64,000 nucleotides of DNA from Candidatus Pseudobacter hemicellulosilyticus (GCA_029202545.1 CP119311.1:3534001-3598000); one strand, 5' to 3'; shown: positions 7,568 to 18,900, counted from the first letter of the stretch. The notes: generated by a model not told the origin, from the sequence alone. Numbers and translations are program-made.

Positions 7568-10500
7568 ATGCAAAAAACTGCTTATGGTAGTCCGTTTTTT
7601 CCTGTCGGTTATGCTGACCGGCCGGCTGAATTTGCCCCGGCGCGCCAGCTTCCGCGATCCCGGCTACCAGCACAGCAGCTGGGAATGCCGGCGCTTTCCA
7701 ACAGAAGGTCCCGTGGGTTCTCAGCAATAAAACTGCTGATGATCATGAAACTGCTTTCCTTCTTTCTTTTTGTTGCTATGTTGTCTGCCCATGCAGAAGG
7801 GGTAGGCCAGACCGTTACTATTTCCGGGAAAGACCTGACGCTGAAACAGGTGTTTGCTGCTATTGAAAAGCAGACCGGTTATGTGGTGCTGAGTAAAAAA
7901 GCACTGTTCTCAGAGACTGCTACCGTAGCTATCAATGCAACCAATATGCCGTTGCAGGCGCTGCTGGATGCGGTGCTGAAAGACATGGCGCTGCAATATA
8001 TCATCCGCGGGAAAACGATCTTCCTGGATCGTAAAGCGCCTGTGCTGGCGCCTCCCGCCACTGCACCGGTCTTTCTGACCCTTGATCCCCCCGTGGCGCC
8101 CCCTGTTACCGTCCGGATCACTGACGAGCAGGGACAACTGCTTTCCGGCGCTTCCGTACTCAACAGGAAAACGAAGAGATCGGGCATCACCAACGCCCAG
8201 GGGATCTGTACTATTGAAGCCGGCACAGGCGATGTGCTGGAAGTATCCTATGTAGGTTATGAAAGGCAGCTGGTCACTGTTCGTGATGCTGCCTTGTCAG
8301 TAGTATTAAAGCTGAGCGAAACGGAGATGGAAGAGGTCTTCATCAATAAAGGTTATTATTCGCAGAGCAGAATCACCAACGTAGGTGGCGTATCAACCCT
8401 CACCGCAAAGGATATTGAAAAGCAACCGGTCTCCAATATCCTGGATGTGATGGTGGGCCGGCTCAATGGCCTGGAAGTATTCCCCAGCAGTGGTGTTGCG
8501 GGTACTGCACCGGCTATGATGGTGCGGGGACGTTCCGGTTTTGGCACCATTGCCTCGGGCAATTCCGCCAATCCGCCGCTGGTCATTGTGGATGGCGTAC
8601 CCATGCCGCCTAATATGCTGGTGTCCAACGGATCGGCCTGGAAGGGCAGCGCTTCCAACCTGAATAACCTGCTGGGCTTAAGTCCTGCCGATGTGGAATC
8701 CATCAGTGTGCTGAAAGATGGCGATGCCACCGCTATCTACGGCTCCCGGGGTTCCAACGGGGTGATCCTGATCACTACCAAACGCGGTAAGGGCAACGGG
8801 GTGCGGACCAATCTCACCGCCTCCACCGGTTTCCAGAAAATGCCCCATTTCCTGGATATGCTGAATAATGATCAGTATCGATCCATGCGTGAGGAAGCCC
8901 TGGCCAACAGCAATACAACGCCCACTGCCACTAACGCTCCTGATCTGCTGGTATGGGACAAAACAAAAACGCACGACTGGCAGCGGGAACTGCTGGGCGG
9001 CACAGCCCGGATGAACGATGTCAGTCTCTCCGTCTCCGGCGGCAGCGGCAATACCCGTTTTTATGTCAGTGGCTCCTATCATGACCAGGGATCTGTAATG
9101 CCCGGGGATTCAAAGATGATGCGGGGCGCCTTCAATGCTTCGCTGAACTACCTGTCCAATAATAAAAAGCTGAGCCTGGATGTGCAGACTTCCTATAGCC
9201 TGTCCGACCTTAACCTGCTGTCCAACGATCTGTCCACCGCCGCCTTCTATGCACCCAATTACCCGGTCTACACAGCTACCGGAGAATTGGACTGGACCGG
9301 CAACAGCACCAACCCCTACGCTACTACCCGGCAGCAATATGAGCTGCCTACCAAAAATTATTCAGGGACCATCCAGGTAGGATATGAGCTGCTGAAAGGA
9401 CTGAAGCTCAAAACAAGGGCTGGCTTCAATGCCGTCAATACACGGATGGCCTGGGAGCAGCCGCTCAATTCCCTCAATCCTAACCTGAGCACCAGCACTG
9501 CCACCCTGATCCTGCAAAACTCGGACAATGGCAACTGGATTGTAGAACCTTTTGCTGAATACAACCGCGCATTTGGGGCGCATCACCTGAGCGTAGTGTC
9601 GGGCTTCACGTTCAACAGGCAATACCAGAAAGGATTGTCGTTAAGAGGTACCGGCTTCCCGAACGACCGCATGGTGAGTGATATTGCTGCGGCCACCACC
9701 ATTGATAAACCCACCTCTACTGATATCAAATATGCCTATGCTGCCTTCTATACGCGGGTGGGTTATGATTTCGCCCAGAAATACCTGGTCAACCTCACCT
9801 TCCGCAGGGACGGCTCTACCCGCTTTGGCCCCGGCAATAAATTCGGCAATTTTGGCGCTATCGGCCTGGGCTGGGTGTTCACAGGGGAGCAGTGGGCGGC
9901 AGATGCCCTGCCCTTCCTGAGCTATGGTAAATTGCGGGCCAGCTACGGCACCAGTGGTAATGACAATATCCCCGATTTTTATTATATCCCTTATTATACT
10001 ACCAGGACAGCCTACAATGGTACGGCCCTGCTGCCGGCCAACCTGGATAATCCTGACCTGAAATGGGAGATGGCCCGGAAGTTTGAAGGCGGGCTGGAAC
10101 TGGGTTTCCTGAATAACCGGATATCCCTGTCTGCTGCCTGGTTCCGCAATCGCATAGAAGACGGATTGCTGTATTACCTGATCGCTCCGCTGGTGCCTTT
10201 CAATTATTTTATCTCCAACTATCCTTCTGTGATACAGAATTCCGGCGTGGAGATAGAACTGTCCAGTCATAACCTGAAAGGAGCGTTCACCTGGGATACG
10301 CGCCTGAACCTCTCAAAGACAGCTGGCAAAATGGTGGAGTTCCCCAATATTGAAAGATCCTCCTATAGCAACACTTATGTGGTGGGAGAATCCATGACCC
10401 TTTTCAAGGTCAATCACAGTACCGGTCTGAATGAAAAAGGCGAGCCGCTGATCCCTTCCACGCTGCCGGCCGACAGGGTAGTGGCTGGCAATAAGGACCC

Positions 10501-10972
10501 TTTCTTTGGCAGTATGGTGAACGATTTCTCCTATAAGAATTTCAGCTTCAGTTTCCTGCTGCAGTTCAACAGGCAAAGAGGAACTCCTACTTATATCCCT
10601 ACCGCTTCTCCGGGATCGCTCAACCAGAATATGACCACCTATGTCCTGGACAGGTGGCAGAAAGCGGGTGATGAGCAGCATACCAATATTCCGCGCTTTG
10701 GCGCCAACCTGACCAATTACAACAACTACATCAGCTCCGACCTGAACACCGTTACGGAATATATTTTCCGGCTGGGCAATGCGTCTTTCGCCTATAGCTT
10801 ACCTGAAAAATTCACCAGGCAGCTGCGTATAGAAAAGCTGAATGTATTCTGCAATGCGCAGAACCTGTATGTGTTTGATAAATACAGGAAATGGCGGTTT
10901 GATCCGGCTACCGGCAACAGCGGCCTGCCGCCTCTAAGAACAATTGTATTTGGTATTAACGTGACACTCTAA
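7568..10972 (+). CDS. SusC-like TonB-dependent receptor with N-terminal STN signalling domain
   Basis: The 1134-aa outer-membrane protein has a long MQKTA-type leader and a signal sequence around residues 60-80 (MKLLSFFLFVAML). It then has a secretin/TonB short N-terminal (STN) domain (about 82-150), a carboxypeptidase-regulatory-like repeat (about 180-250, SGASVLNRKTKRSGITN, with VSYVGYERQ), a plug (PVSNILDVMVGRLNGLEV; SISVLKDGDATAIYGSRGSN) and a beta-barrel to the C-terminus. The STN domain is typical of receptors that signal through FecR to an ECF sigma factor, which fits the two genes upstream. It imports large ligands together with the SusD lipoprotein 10 nt downstream; the ligand is unknown. 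ATG 7568 was preferred because MQKTA starts are common in related receptors. Confidence 0.93.
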   Translation: MQKTAYGSPFFPVGYADRPAEFAPARQLPRSRLPAQQLGMPALSNRRSRGFSAIKLLMIMKLLSFFLFVAMLSAHAEGVGQTVTISGKDLTLKQVFAAIEKQTGYVVLSKKALFSETATVAINATNMPLQALLDAVLKDMALQYIIRGKTIFLDRKAPVLAPPATAPVFLTLDPPVAPPVTVRITDEQGQLLSGASVLNRKTKRSGITNAQGICTIEAGTGDVLEVSYVGYERQLVTVRDAALSVVLKLSETEMEEVFINKGYYSQSRITNVGGVSTLTAKDIEKQPVSNILDVMVGRLNGLEVFPSSGVAGTAPAMMVRGRSGFGTIASGNSANPPLVIVDGVPMPPNMLVSNGSAWKGSASNLNNLLGLSPADVESISVLKDGDATAIYGSRGSNGVILITTKRGKGNGVRTNLTASTGFQKMPHFLDMLNNDQYRSMREEALANSNTTPTATNAPDLLVWDKTKTHDWQRELLGGTARMNDVSLSVSGGSGNTRFYVSGSYHDQGSVMPGDSKMMRGAFNASLNYLSNNKKLSLDVQTSYSLSDLNLLSNDLSTAAFYAPNYPVYTATGELDWTGNSTNPYATTRQQYELPTKNYSGTIQVGYELLKGLKLKTRAGFNAVNTRMAWEQPLNSLNPNLSTSTATLILQNSDNGNWIVEPFAEYNRAFGAHHLSVVSGFTFNRQYQKGLSLRGTGFPNDRMVSDIAAATTIDKPTSTDIKYAYAAFYTRVGYDFAQKYLVNLTFRRDGSTRFGPGNKFGNFGAIGLGWVFTGEQWAADALPFLSYGKLRASYGTSGNDNIPDFYYIPYYTTRTAYNGTALLPANLDNPDLKWEMARKFEGGLELGFLNNRISLSAAWFRNRIEDGLLYYLIAPLVPFNYFISNYPSVIQNSGVEIELSSHNLKGAFTWDTRLNLSKTAGKMVEFPNIERSSYSNTYVVGESMTLFKVNHSTGLNEKGEPLIPSTLPADRVVAGNKDPFFGSMVNDFSYKNFSFSFLLQFNRQRGTPTYIPTASPGSLNQNMTTYVLDRWQKAGDEQHTNIPRFGANLTNYNNYISSDLNTVTEYIFRLGNASFAYSLPEKFTRQLRIEKLNVFCNAQNLYVFDKYRKWRFDPATGNSGLPPLRTIVFGINVTL

Positions 10973-10982
10973 TTCATTTCTT

Positions 10983-12395
10983 ATGCAGAAAAGAACTTAC
11001 TATAAGCAACGCCTGCAGCGGTCATTGACCGGCGTTTTGTTACTGCTGCTGCTGGCCTCCTCCTGTAAAAAGTTTGTGGACATTGATCTGCCCGGCAAAA
11101 ACCTGCTGGCGCCCTATGTGCTGGAAAATAACAGCTCCCTGGTGGCGGCGCTGAATGGCGTGTATTCCGCTATGGCAGATCCTTCCGGCGATCTGTTCAT
11201 CAAACCGGCCCTGTTTGCAGATGAGCTGAGTGCTTCGGCCGACCTGCTATCCAGCCAGAATACGTACTCGCCCACAGATGCGGTTCCCTACCGGTTCTTT
11301 GCAGATTACTACAAGGTGGTCTACAATGCCAACTATCTCTTGCAGGGATTGGAGACAGCTTCTACTATGTTGTCGCCCGATACAATTAAGCTGGTAAAGG
11401 GAGAATGTTATTTCCTGCGGGCCTTCAGCTATTTTCAGCTGACCAATTTTTATGGAATGCCGCCCCTGGTGCTGACCACCAATCACAATGTAGCCGCTTT
11501 TGCGCCCAACTCAACAGAAGACGCCTTGTATGCACAGATAATAGCTGATCTGAAACTGGCTGCCGGCTTGCTGCCCAACGGGTATCCCGAAGCTGCTGCT
11601 GCACCAGTCAAAAGAGTGCGGGTAAACAAACAGGCCGTTCATACATTGCTGGCAAAAGTGTACCTGTACCGGAAAGACTGGACCAATGCCATCGCCATGG
11701 CTGACAGTGTACTGGCCGTGGATTCACTGTATGGACTTGCCGGCAGCATCGGCGCTATATTTGATCCGGCCAGCAAAGAGACTATCTGGCAGGTCTTCAA
11801 CCAGACAGGCGTCACGCCGATTGCCGCACAGCTGGTGCCATCCAGTGCTACCGTAGTTCCCTCTATTACCGTGCGGGATGAAATGGTCACTGCCTTTGAT
11901 ACCAGCAATGACCTGCGGTATAAGGCATGGGTGAAGATACAGTCGCTCACCACACCTGCACCCGCCAAATATTTCTATGCCAATAAGTATAAGGTGAGAA
12001 CCGCTGGCGCCGGCACTGAATACCTGGTGCAGTTCAGGCTGGCAGATATTGTGCTGACAAAGGCGGAGGCACTGGCAAGGAACAACAAACTGTCGGATGC
12101 TGTAACTGAACTGGAGAAGATCCGGACCCGTGCCGGATTGCTCAACCCTTTACCTTCGGATATCAGTTCCGGTGCGCTGCTGGATACTATTGCGCTGGAA
12201 AGAAAAAGAGAACTGGCTTTTGAGGCGGGTAACCGCTGGTTTGATCTGAAGCGGACCGGGAAGGCCCTTGCTGTACTACAACCTATCAAACCTGATTTTG
12301 AAGAATACCGGGCCTTACTGCCTTATAGTGCCGGTGCTTCCAGCACCGTGATTGGCGTCAATCCCAATATGAAGCAGAATGACGGGTACAAATAA
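10983..12395 (+). CDS. SusD-like (RagB/SusD family) substrate-binding lipoprotein
   Basis: The 470-aa protein has a lipoprotein signal ending LLLLASSC (Cys28) and the RagB/SusD helical fold. Family marks include the TPR-like repeats (CYFLRAFSYFQLTNFYGMPPLVL) and the C-terminal ERKRELAFEAGNRWFDLKRTG motif. It would sit on the cell surface and cap the SusC barrel encoded just upstream. Several sequence-diverse loops are the expected ligand-contacting parts, so the substrate cannot be inferred. A hairpin with a T-run follows 27 nt after the stop codon, marking the end of the sigma/FecR/SusC/SusD operon. Confidence 0.92.
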   Translation: MQKRTYYKQRLQRSLTGVLLLLLLASSCKKFVDIDLPGKNLLAPYVLENNSSLVAALNGVYSAMADPSGDLFIKPALFADELSASADLLSSQNTYSPTDAVPYRFFADYYKVVYNANYLLQGLETASTMLSPDTIKLVKGECYFLRAFSYFQLTNFYGMPPLVLTTNHNVAAFAPNSTEDALYAQIIADLKLAAGLLPNGYPEAAAAPVKRVRVNKQAVHTLLAKVYLYRKDWTNAIAMADSVLAVDSLYGLAGSIGAIFDPASKETIWQVFNQTGVTPIAAQLVPSSATVVPSITVRDEMVTAFDTSNDLRYKAWVKIQSLTTPAPAKYFYANKYKVRTAGAGTEYLVQFRLADIVLTKAEALARNNKLSDAVTELEKIRTRAGLLNPLPSDISSGALLDTIALERKRELAFEAGNRWFDLKRTGKALAVLQPIKPDFEEYRALLPYSAGASSTVIGVNPNMKQNDGYK

Positions 12396-12422
12396 TTGAA
12401 ATAATTACCTAATTCATCAGTA

Positions 12423-12463
12423 AAAAAAGCTGCCGCTGCTGTTGACGGCAGGGCAGCTTTTTT
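12423..12463 (+). terminator. Intrinsic terminator after susD
   Basis: AAAAAAGCTGCC (12423-12434) pairs perfectly with GGCAGCTTTTTT (12452-12463). An inner TGCCG/CGGCA alternative pairing also exists. Confidence 0.8.
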
Positions 12464-12537
12464 CAGGAGGTCCGGAACAGGTGCGGAGAGCCGGCAGGGA
12501 TACCCGTGCCCGGAAGGCGGCTTTCTGTCCTGTTCTG

Positions 12538-12567
12538 TTGATCCTCCCTTGCGGAAAATGCTATAAT
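12538..12567 (+). promoter_or_regulatory. Possible promoter of the GldA-like ATPase gene
   Basis: TTGATC (12538-12543), an 18-nt spacer and TATAAT (12562-12567) look like a classical sigma-70 promoter ending 10 nt before the start codon. This is not the usual Bacteroidota consensus, so the match may be chance. Confidence 0.25.
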
Positions 12568-12577
12568 CAAATTAAAC

Positions 12578-13507
12578 ATGCAGGAACCTATTGTTACTAT
12601 CAGACACCTGTCGCACCGTTACGCTACCAACTGGGCCATCCGTGATATCAATATGGAGATCGGCAGGACAGGGATCGTTGGTTTGCTGGGCTCAAACGGG
12701 GCAGGCAAATCCACTACCATGAATATTCTCTGCGGGGCGCTGAACCAGACTGAAGGCGAGGTGCTGATCAATGGCCTGGACATGCGGCAGGATCCCCAGC
12801 GGGCCAAGGCGGAGATCGGCTTCCTGCCGCAGAACCCGCCGCTGTACCTGGACCTTACCGTAGATGAATACCTGCATTATTGCTCCGGCTTGCGGCGGAT
12901 GTCCAATAATGCGATCGGCGCTGCTGTGCAGGAAGCCAAGGAACGTTGCGGCGTAGCGCATTTCAGCGGTCGTTTGATCAGGAACTTATCCGGAGGTTAC
13001 CGCCAGCGGGTAGGTATTGCCCAGGCCATTGTACACAAGCCGAGGTTGGTAGTGCTGGACGAGCCCACCAATGGTCTTGATCCTAACCAGATCCTGGAAG
13101 TGCGCAGCCTGATCAGGGAGATCGCTACCGACCGCGCAGTGATCTTTTCTTCCCATGTGCTTTCTGAAGTGCAGGTATTATGCCGGGACATTGTAATGAT
13201 AGAAAGTGGCCGGGTAGTCTTTGCGGATACCATGGATGCTTTCAATAATTATGTAGAGCCGCATAGCGTGCTGATCCATTGGGAGAATCCTCCCTCTGTT
13301 GCAGAATTGGAGCAAGTGCCTGGTGTGACCAGGGCCGATTTCCTGACGCCCCGGCAGGCAAGGGTTTATTTCAGTGGCGACCAGGACATAGCAGAGCAGC
13401 TGGTAGAAACAAGCGTGCGGAAAGGCTGGCGTCTCCGCGAGATCGGCTTCGATAAAACGGCGCTGGACGAGATCTTCAAGCAGCTGTCTGCCAAAACAAA
13501 TAGCTAA
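12578..13507 (+). CDS. gldA: ABC transporter ATPase, GldA-like
   Basis: The 309-aa protein is a full ABC ATPase: Walker A GSNGAGKS (38-45), Q-loop Gln85, signature LSGGYRQRV (137-145), Walker B LVVLDEP with Asp161 and Glu162, and switch His193 (SSHVL). The C-terminal 90 residues are typical of the GldA/CcmA group. The next gene, 28 nt downstream, encodes a fused GldF-GldG protein, so the two should form the inner-membrane ABC complex linked to gliding motility in flavobacteria and present in many Bacteroidota. Its transported substrate is not known. The symbol is given by family and context; another ABC-2 exporter ATPase is possible. Confidence 0.8.
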   Translation: MQEPIVTIRHLSHRYATNWAIRDINMEIGRTGIVGLLGSNGAGKSTTMNILCGALNQTEGEVLINGLDMRQDPQRAKAEIGFLPQNPPLYLDLTVDEYLHYCSGLRRMSNNAIGAAVQEAKERCGVAHFSGRLIRNLSGGYRQRVGIAQAIVHKPRLVVLDEPTNGLDPNQILEVRSLIREIATDRAVIFSSHVLSEVQVLCRDIVMIESGRVVFADTMDAFNNYVEPHSVLIHWENPPSVAELEQVPGVTRADFLTPRQARVYFSGDQDIAEQLVETSVRKGWRLREIGFDKTALDEIFKQLSAKTNS

Positions 13508-13535
13508 ACTACTTATAAATTAACCCTCAGCAGAA

Positions 13536-15941
13536 ATGAAAATAATTGCCAAAGTTACCAGGACCGAACTCCGTACCCTGTTCTATTCGCCCATCGCCTG
13601 GTTCCTGATGATCGTGTTCCTGATCCAGTGTGGCGTGGTGTATTTTTCGGTATTGGAAATGTTGACCAAAAGCCAGGAACTGCACAATGGCGAAGTGGGG
13701 TATACCGGTTTCAGGTTCAGCCTGACCGATTATGTGTACCTGGGGCCCATGGGGCTTTTCGGGAAGGTGATGCAGAATCTCTACCTGTACGTACCCCTGC
13801 TTACCATGAGCCTGATCAGCCGGGAGCTGAGCAGCGGGACCATCAAGCTGTTGTATTCCTCGCCGGTAAAAGTATATGAGATCATCATGGGTAAATACCT
13901 CGCTATGCTGCTGTATAGCTTTATCCTGGTAATGATTGCCGGCATATTCCTGTTTGCCGGCATGTTCCATATCGCGCATCCGCAAACAGCCATGCTGTTG
14001 TCGGCCATGCTGGGCCTGTTCCTCCTGCTGGCCGCTTATTCGGCAATCGGGTTATTCATGAGTTGCCTGACCAGCTACCAGGTGGTGGCGGCCATCAGCA
14101 CCTTTGTGATGATCGGGGTATTGAGCTATATCGGATCGGTAGGGCAGGACATTGCCTTTGTACGGACGCTCACCTACTATCTTTCTATCAGTGGCCGTAC
14201 ACAAAATATGCTGGCAGGGCTGATCACCACCAAGGATATCCTTTATTTCGGGGTGATCGTGTTCATATTCCTTGGCTTCAGTATCCTGAAGATCCGCGGT
14301 GGTATGGAATCCAGACCGGCACTGGTGAAGGCCGGCAGGTATATAGCTGTTGTTGCTGTTGCGCTGGCTATTGGCTGGGTGTCTTCCCTTCCCGGTTGTA
14401 TTGGTTATGCAGATGTGACCTTTAATAGATCAAGGTCGCTCACCCCGCGTGTGCAGGAACTGATAGCCGACCTGGGAGATGAGCCGCTGCAGGTGACTGC
14501 CTACGCCAACCTGCTGGACCGCTACTTTTACCTGGGCAATCCAAGATCCTTTAACCAGAACCAGGCCAGGTGGGAATCTTATCTCCGCTTTAAACCCACT
14601 ATTCAGTTGAATACGGTCATGTACTATGATAGTGTAGCTGCCGGAAACAGCTTCAGGATTGGGAAAGAAGATGGCAAGACCCTGAAAGAAAAAGCAGCGC
14701 AGTATGCCAAAACCCTGGATGTGGATATCCGCGAGGTGCTGACGCCGCAGGAGATCCGTAAAAGGATTGACCTGCGCCCGGAAAATAACCGCTATGTGAT
14801 GCAGCTGACCTGGAAAGGCCGCAGTACTTTCCTGCGGGTGTTTGATGATATCATGGTATGGCCCAGTGAGACCGAAGTGGCTGCGGCCATCCGGAGATTG
14901 CAGCGGGCCGGTATGCCCCGGATCGCTTTTGTGACCGGCAGCCTGGAAAGGGATATTGACAGAACGGGGGACAGGGACTATAAAACCCTCACCAACCTGC
15001 CCTCCTTCCGCAATTCCCTGGTGAACCAGGGTTTTGATGTGCTGACCCTTTCCCTGGAACAGGAAGCTATCCCGGCCGATATATCCACCCTGGTGCTGGC
15101 TGATCCAAAACTGAGCCTGCAACCCGTTGTGCTGGAAAAGATCCGGGCCTATATCAGCCGGGGCGGTAATCTCCTGCTGGCAGGAGAGCCGGGCCGGCAG
15201 GAGATACTCAATCCTTTACTCAGTGAATTGGGTGTACAGCTTAACGCAGGTATGCTGATCCAGGAAAGCCGGAATGATGGGCCTGGCCTGGTTAAAGCAC
15301 TGCTGGATACCAATGCTGCACCATTTTATACGCCCCTGCAGAAAGCCATCAAAGACAGTATGCGCCTGACGATGCCTGGTGTTACAGGATTGTCGGTTAT
15401 CCCAGGAACAGGATTTGTGGCCCGGCCGCTGGCTGTAACAGCTGCCGGCAGTACCTGGCAAACAAGCAGGAAACTGGACCTGGAGACCCTGGTGGCTGCC
15501 CGCTTTGATAAAAGGAATAGTCCGGTAACCGTAGCTAACGCTGTCCCTGCCGGGCCGGGAAATACAAAGGATACTGCTGGCACTGTATTTTTCTCAGCGG
15601 CGGATGGTGATGAATACGGTCCCGTTGTTACTGTAGCCGGCCTGACCAGGACGGTCAATGGAAAAGAGCAAAGGATTGTAGTGGCCGGTGATGCAGACTT
15701 TATCAGTAACAAAGAACTGACGCGGAACGGTACCTCGAATTTTGTGTTCAGCACTTCTTTGTTCCGCTGGCTGAGCCATGGAGAATTCCCTGTGGATACC
15801 AGCCGGCCTGAAGCCGAGGATAAAAAGATCAGGCTTACGCTGGATGAACTGAAGTTCCAGCGGCTGCTGTTTGTATGGGCGGCGCCTGCGCTCCTGTTGA
15901 TTGTTGGTGCGGTATTACTGGTAAGGCGGAAACGGAAATGA
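13536..15941 (+). CDS. GldF-GldG fusion: ABC-2 permease joined to auxiliary domain
   Basis: The 801-aa protein starts with an ABC-2 permease of about six membrane helices (residues 15-240; for example AWFLMIVFLIQCGVVYFSVL and LGLFLLLAAYSAIGLFMSC). A seventh helix near residue 270 follows, then a large periplasmic domain (about 290-760) of the GldG/ABC-transporter auxiliary type with TLVLADPKL and SRGGNLLLAGEP motifs. It ends with a last helix and RRKRK. In flavobacteria GldF and GldG are separate proteins; here they are one chain. It is paired with the ATPase directly upstream. The permease part carries the transport path and the GldG part probably recognises the cargo; this split is inference. 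Confidence 0.85.
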   Translation: MKIIAKVTRTELRTLFYSPIAWFLMIVFLIQCGVVYFSVLEMLTKSQELHNGEVGYTGFRFSLTDYVYLGPMGLFGKVMQNLYLYVPLLTMSLISRELSSGTIKLLYSSPVKVYEIIMGKYLAMLLYSFILVMIAGIFLFAGMFHIAHPQTAMLLSAMLGLFLLLAAYSAIGLFMSCLTSYQVVAAISTFVMIGVLSYIGSVGQDIAFVRTLTYYLSISGRTQNMLAGLITTKDILYFGVIVFIFLGFSILKIRGGMESRPALVKAGRYIAVVAVALAIGWVSSLPGCIGYADVTFNRSRSLTPRVQELIADLGDEPLQVTAYANLLDRYFYLGNPRSFNQNQARWESYLRFKPTIQLNTVMYYDSVAAGNSFRIGKEDGKTLKEKAAQYAKTLDVDIREVLTPQEIRKRIDLRPENNRYVMQLTWKGRSTFLRVFDDIMVWPSETEVAAAIRRLQRAGMPRIAFVTGSLERDIDRTGDRDYKTLTNLPSFRNSLVNQGFDVLTLSLEQEAIPADISTLVLADPKLSLQPVVLEKIRAYISRGGNLLLAGEPGRQEILNPLLSELGVQLNAGMLIQESRNDGPGLVKALLDTNAAPFYTPLQKAIKDSMRLTMPGVTGLSVIPGTGFVARPLAVTAAGSTWQTSRKLDLETLVAARFDKRNSPVTVANAVPAGPGNTKDTAGTVFFSAADGDEYGPVVTVAGLTRTVNGKEQRIVVAGDADFISNKELTRNGTSNFVFSTSLFRWLSHGEFPVDTSRPEAEDKKIRLTLDELKFQRLLFVWAAPALLLIVGAVLLVRRKRK

Positions 15942-15962
15942 TCACGCAATACAATGGTTGTT

Positions 15963-18900
15963 TCATTCCCTTCCATTGACGGGGGTATTTTTCTGCCAGA
16001 GCAGTACAGGTAATACAATCAATACGGCGAACAGGGAAAAAACAGATCCGCCGATGGCGCCGATGGCCAGTGCAAACCAGAATACCTGGGAATCCCCTTC
16101 CAATAAAAAAGGGATCATGCTGCAACAGGCGGAAAGGCTTGTCAACACTACTGTTCTTGCCCTGTTGCTGACAGCTCGCAGTAACAGCCGATTGGTAGCC
16201 GCTGCCTGATCTGCTTTTTGCAGCGTGTTGTGATCATTGATGACCAGGATGGCTGCATTGGCTACAAGGGCCCCCAGGAGAATGAATGCCGCGTAGCCTC
16301 CCTGGTCAAAATGGAAGCCCCCCAGGTAAAAGAGCAGCATCAGCCCCATATAGGAAACGGGGATGACAGCAATCATGAAAAACGGCTTGCGGAGGCTCCC
16401 GAAAATAATGCTGCCCATAAAGAAGATGATGGCCAGCAGGGCAAAGGCCAGCGGCTGTCTTTGGGGCCTGGTGTCAGTTCCCCAGCTATTGGGGTTACTT
16501 TTATCAACAGCGGTATAACCGGCCGGTATTTCGGTCCGCATTGCTTTGAGTGTTGTATCCAGTATTTTCTGACCGGCCTGGGCAGGACCCATGTACTCAA
16601 AGCCCAGTACCCGGATATATTGCCGGTTCTCTTTGTAAATGCTGCTGACAGTGGACCGCAATACTATGCCGCCCAGCTTGTCCAGTCGCACAAGGGTGCC
16701 GGCGTCAATGAAAAGATCCTCCTTCATCATAGTGTATGGAGAAAAACGGGCAGCATCTGTTGCTGATACGTTTACTGCATAATACTGGTTGTGGATGGTT
16801 ATTTGTCCCTGTGCGCCTGCCGGCTGCGCCATCTGGGTCAGTGCTTTCAGTACATGGGTATTATCAGTGCCGGATAAAGCCAGCAGCCTGGGGTTTAGCT
16901 CCAGGACATACTCCCTGCTTTCTTTTTCAGTATAATTCAGCCGGCTATTGGTGTTGATGTTCCGGACCCTGTCTTCCCTGCCTAATTTCCGGGCCAGCCT
17001 GTTGGCCTGCTTTTCCAGCTCATCATAATTATAGCCTTTCATGGTAATCGCGTAACCCGGGAAACCGTCATTGTTTCCATTGTTGAATCCCTGTCCAACA
17101 CCATAGACCGACCAGGTCACGCCGCCCCAGTCGAGGGAGCGGCTGATCAGGCTTGATTTTAACTGGTTGGGAAAAGAGGTGACTGCTGCACTATCTGTGA
17201 AGCTGATCTCTATTGCCCCGTATTGCCCGGAATGGATATTGGTAATAAACCCTGCTACGCCCTTTACTGATAACAGATAGTTTTCAAACCCGGTCAGGAT
17301 ATTGTTCAGCTGTTCCGGCGTATTGCCGGCAGGAAGCGCTGCGGTCAGGTAAAGTATGGTCCGGCCAGGATCCCGCATAGTCCTTTTCTCATACACCTCT
17401 TTTAGAAAAAGCCGGAGTGAGCCGCCCAGCCATTTATCTGTTACCGGACGGATATTTTGCAGGTAGTATTCATTGCCCAGACTGCTGTTGTACCATTGCT
17501 GGTACCAGTTATTGCCATCCCATCTGGCAGGCAGCATAAACAGGGGAAGGCCAAAAGCCAGTACCAGGCAGCCGAGGAATATTTTCCGGTGATGGGCTAA
17601 AAAAACAATACTTCTTTCATAGTTTTCCCGGATCAGCTGTCTGATCCTCTGCCGGTAAGCTGAATGGCTGTGCAGGTGGCCAGGTCCTGTATGTTTTTTG
17701 GGAACCGGCATCAGTTTGTACAGTGCCGGTGTAAGCCATAAGGCAGACAATAAGGAGGCGGCCAGGGTGGTGATAATTATGATGATAAAATCCCGCAGGT
17801 TTTTCTGCTCCTCCTCCGGTAGCAGGAACACTACAGATAAGGCGGCAATGGTGGTCAGGTTGGCGCCCAGTATGGCCAGGAAGATCTTCCTGTTCTGCTG
17901 CCGGTGGTAATGATCCAGCATGACTATTCCATTGTCAATGGCAATGCCAAAAGCTACCGCTAATCCGGCAAGGGTATATAGATGAATGGAAATGCCGGAT
18001 AGGAAGGCGGCTACTGCTGTAAGGGATAAGGCGCCGGCCAGTCCAATGAACAGGTTGCAGGCATAGCGCCAGTTGCGGTAAGACAACAGGATAAAGACCA
18101 GCAATATGGATAAAGCAATGGCCAGTCTCCTGTAATTCCTGTTCACCTCCTCCCTGAAAGCGGTGGTATTATCATAGGCTGCATGCAATGTAAAACCTTC
18201 CGGTAGTTTTTTGCCAAGCTGGCTGGCGATTGTTTTTATCCTTTTGGCTACTATTAATTCATTCTGTCCTGTTCTGGCAAAAAAGGAAATGCTGACCGAG
18301 TTTTTCCCGTTGATCCTGTAGTAGCTTCCGGGCTGTTCCTCCTGTATATATACTTCCGCAAAATCCTTCAGCGATACATACTGGCCGGTCAGGGTGGGGA
18401 TGGACAGGTCTTTAACGACCTGAACGTCTGCCTGCGGAGCGGGCAGCTGCATGAAATATTGTTCCTGCCGGCCGGTATTGATAGTGCCCGGGTAGGCTGT
18501 CTGGAAATAGTTGTTGAGGCTGCTGCTGATGGCCGCAGCATCTATATGCCAGGACCTGCATTTTTCCTTGTCAAAACGGATGTTCAGCTGCATAAATGCA
18601 TCGCCAGATACCACCACCTCTTTCAGGCCGGGAACGTCAGCGCAGGCTTTCCGGAAGATAGCTTCTGTCTGCTCTTTTATAGTAGATACCTGTAAGTCGG
18701 CGTTCACGGAATAAATAAGCAGCGGCACATTTTTCTTGGTAGGCTGCCCTTCGCTGATCAGCGGGTATCCTGCGCCTTGTGGCAGCTGGGGATATATGCG
18801 CCGGATAATAGCTGCTAATTCAATTTTCTTATAGTTAAGATCCACTGACCTGTCAAAGCTGAGTTGAATGGTCCCGCCGTTGTAATTGGAAACGGAGTTG

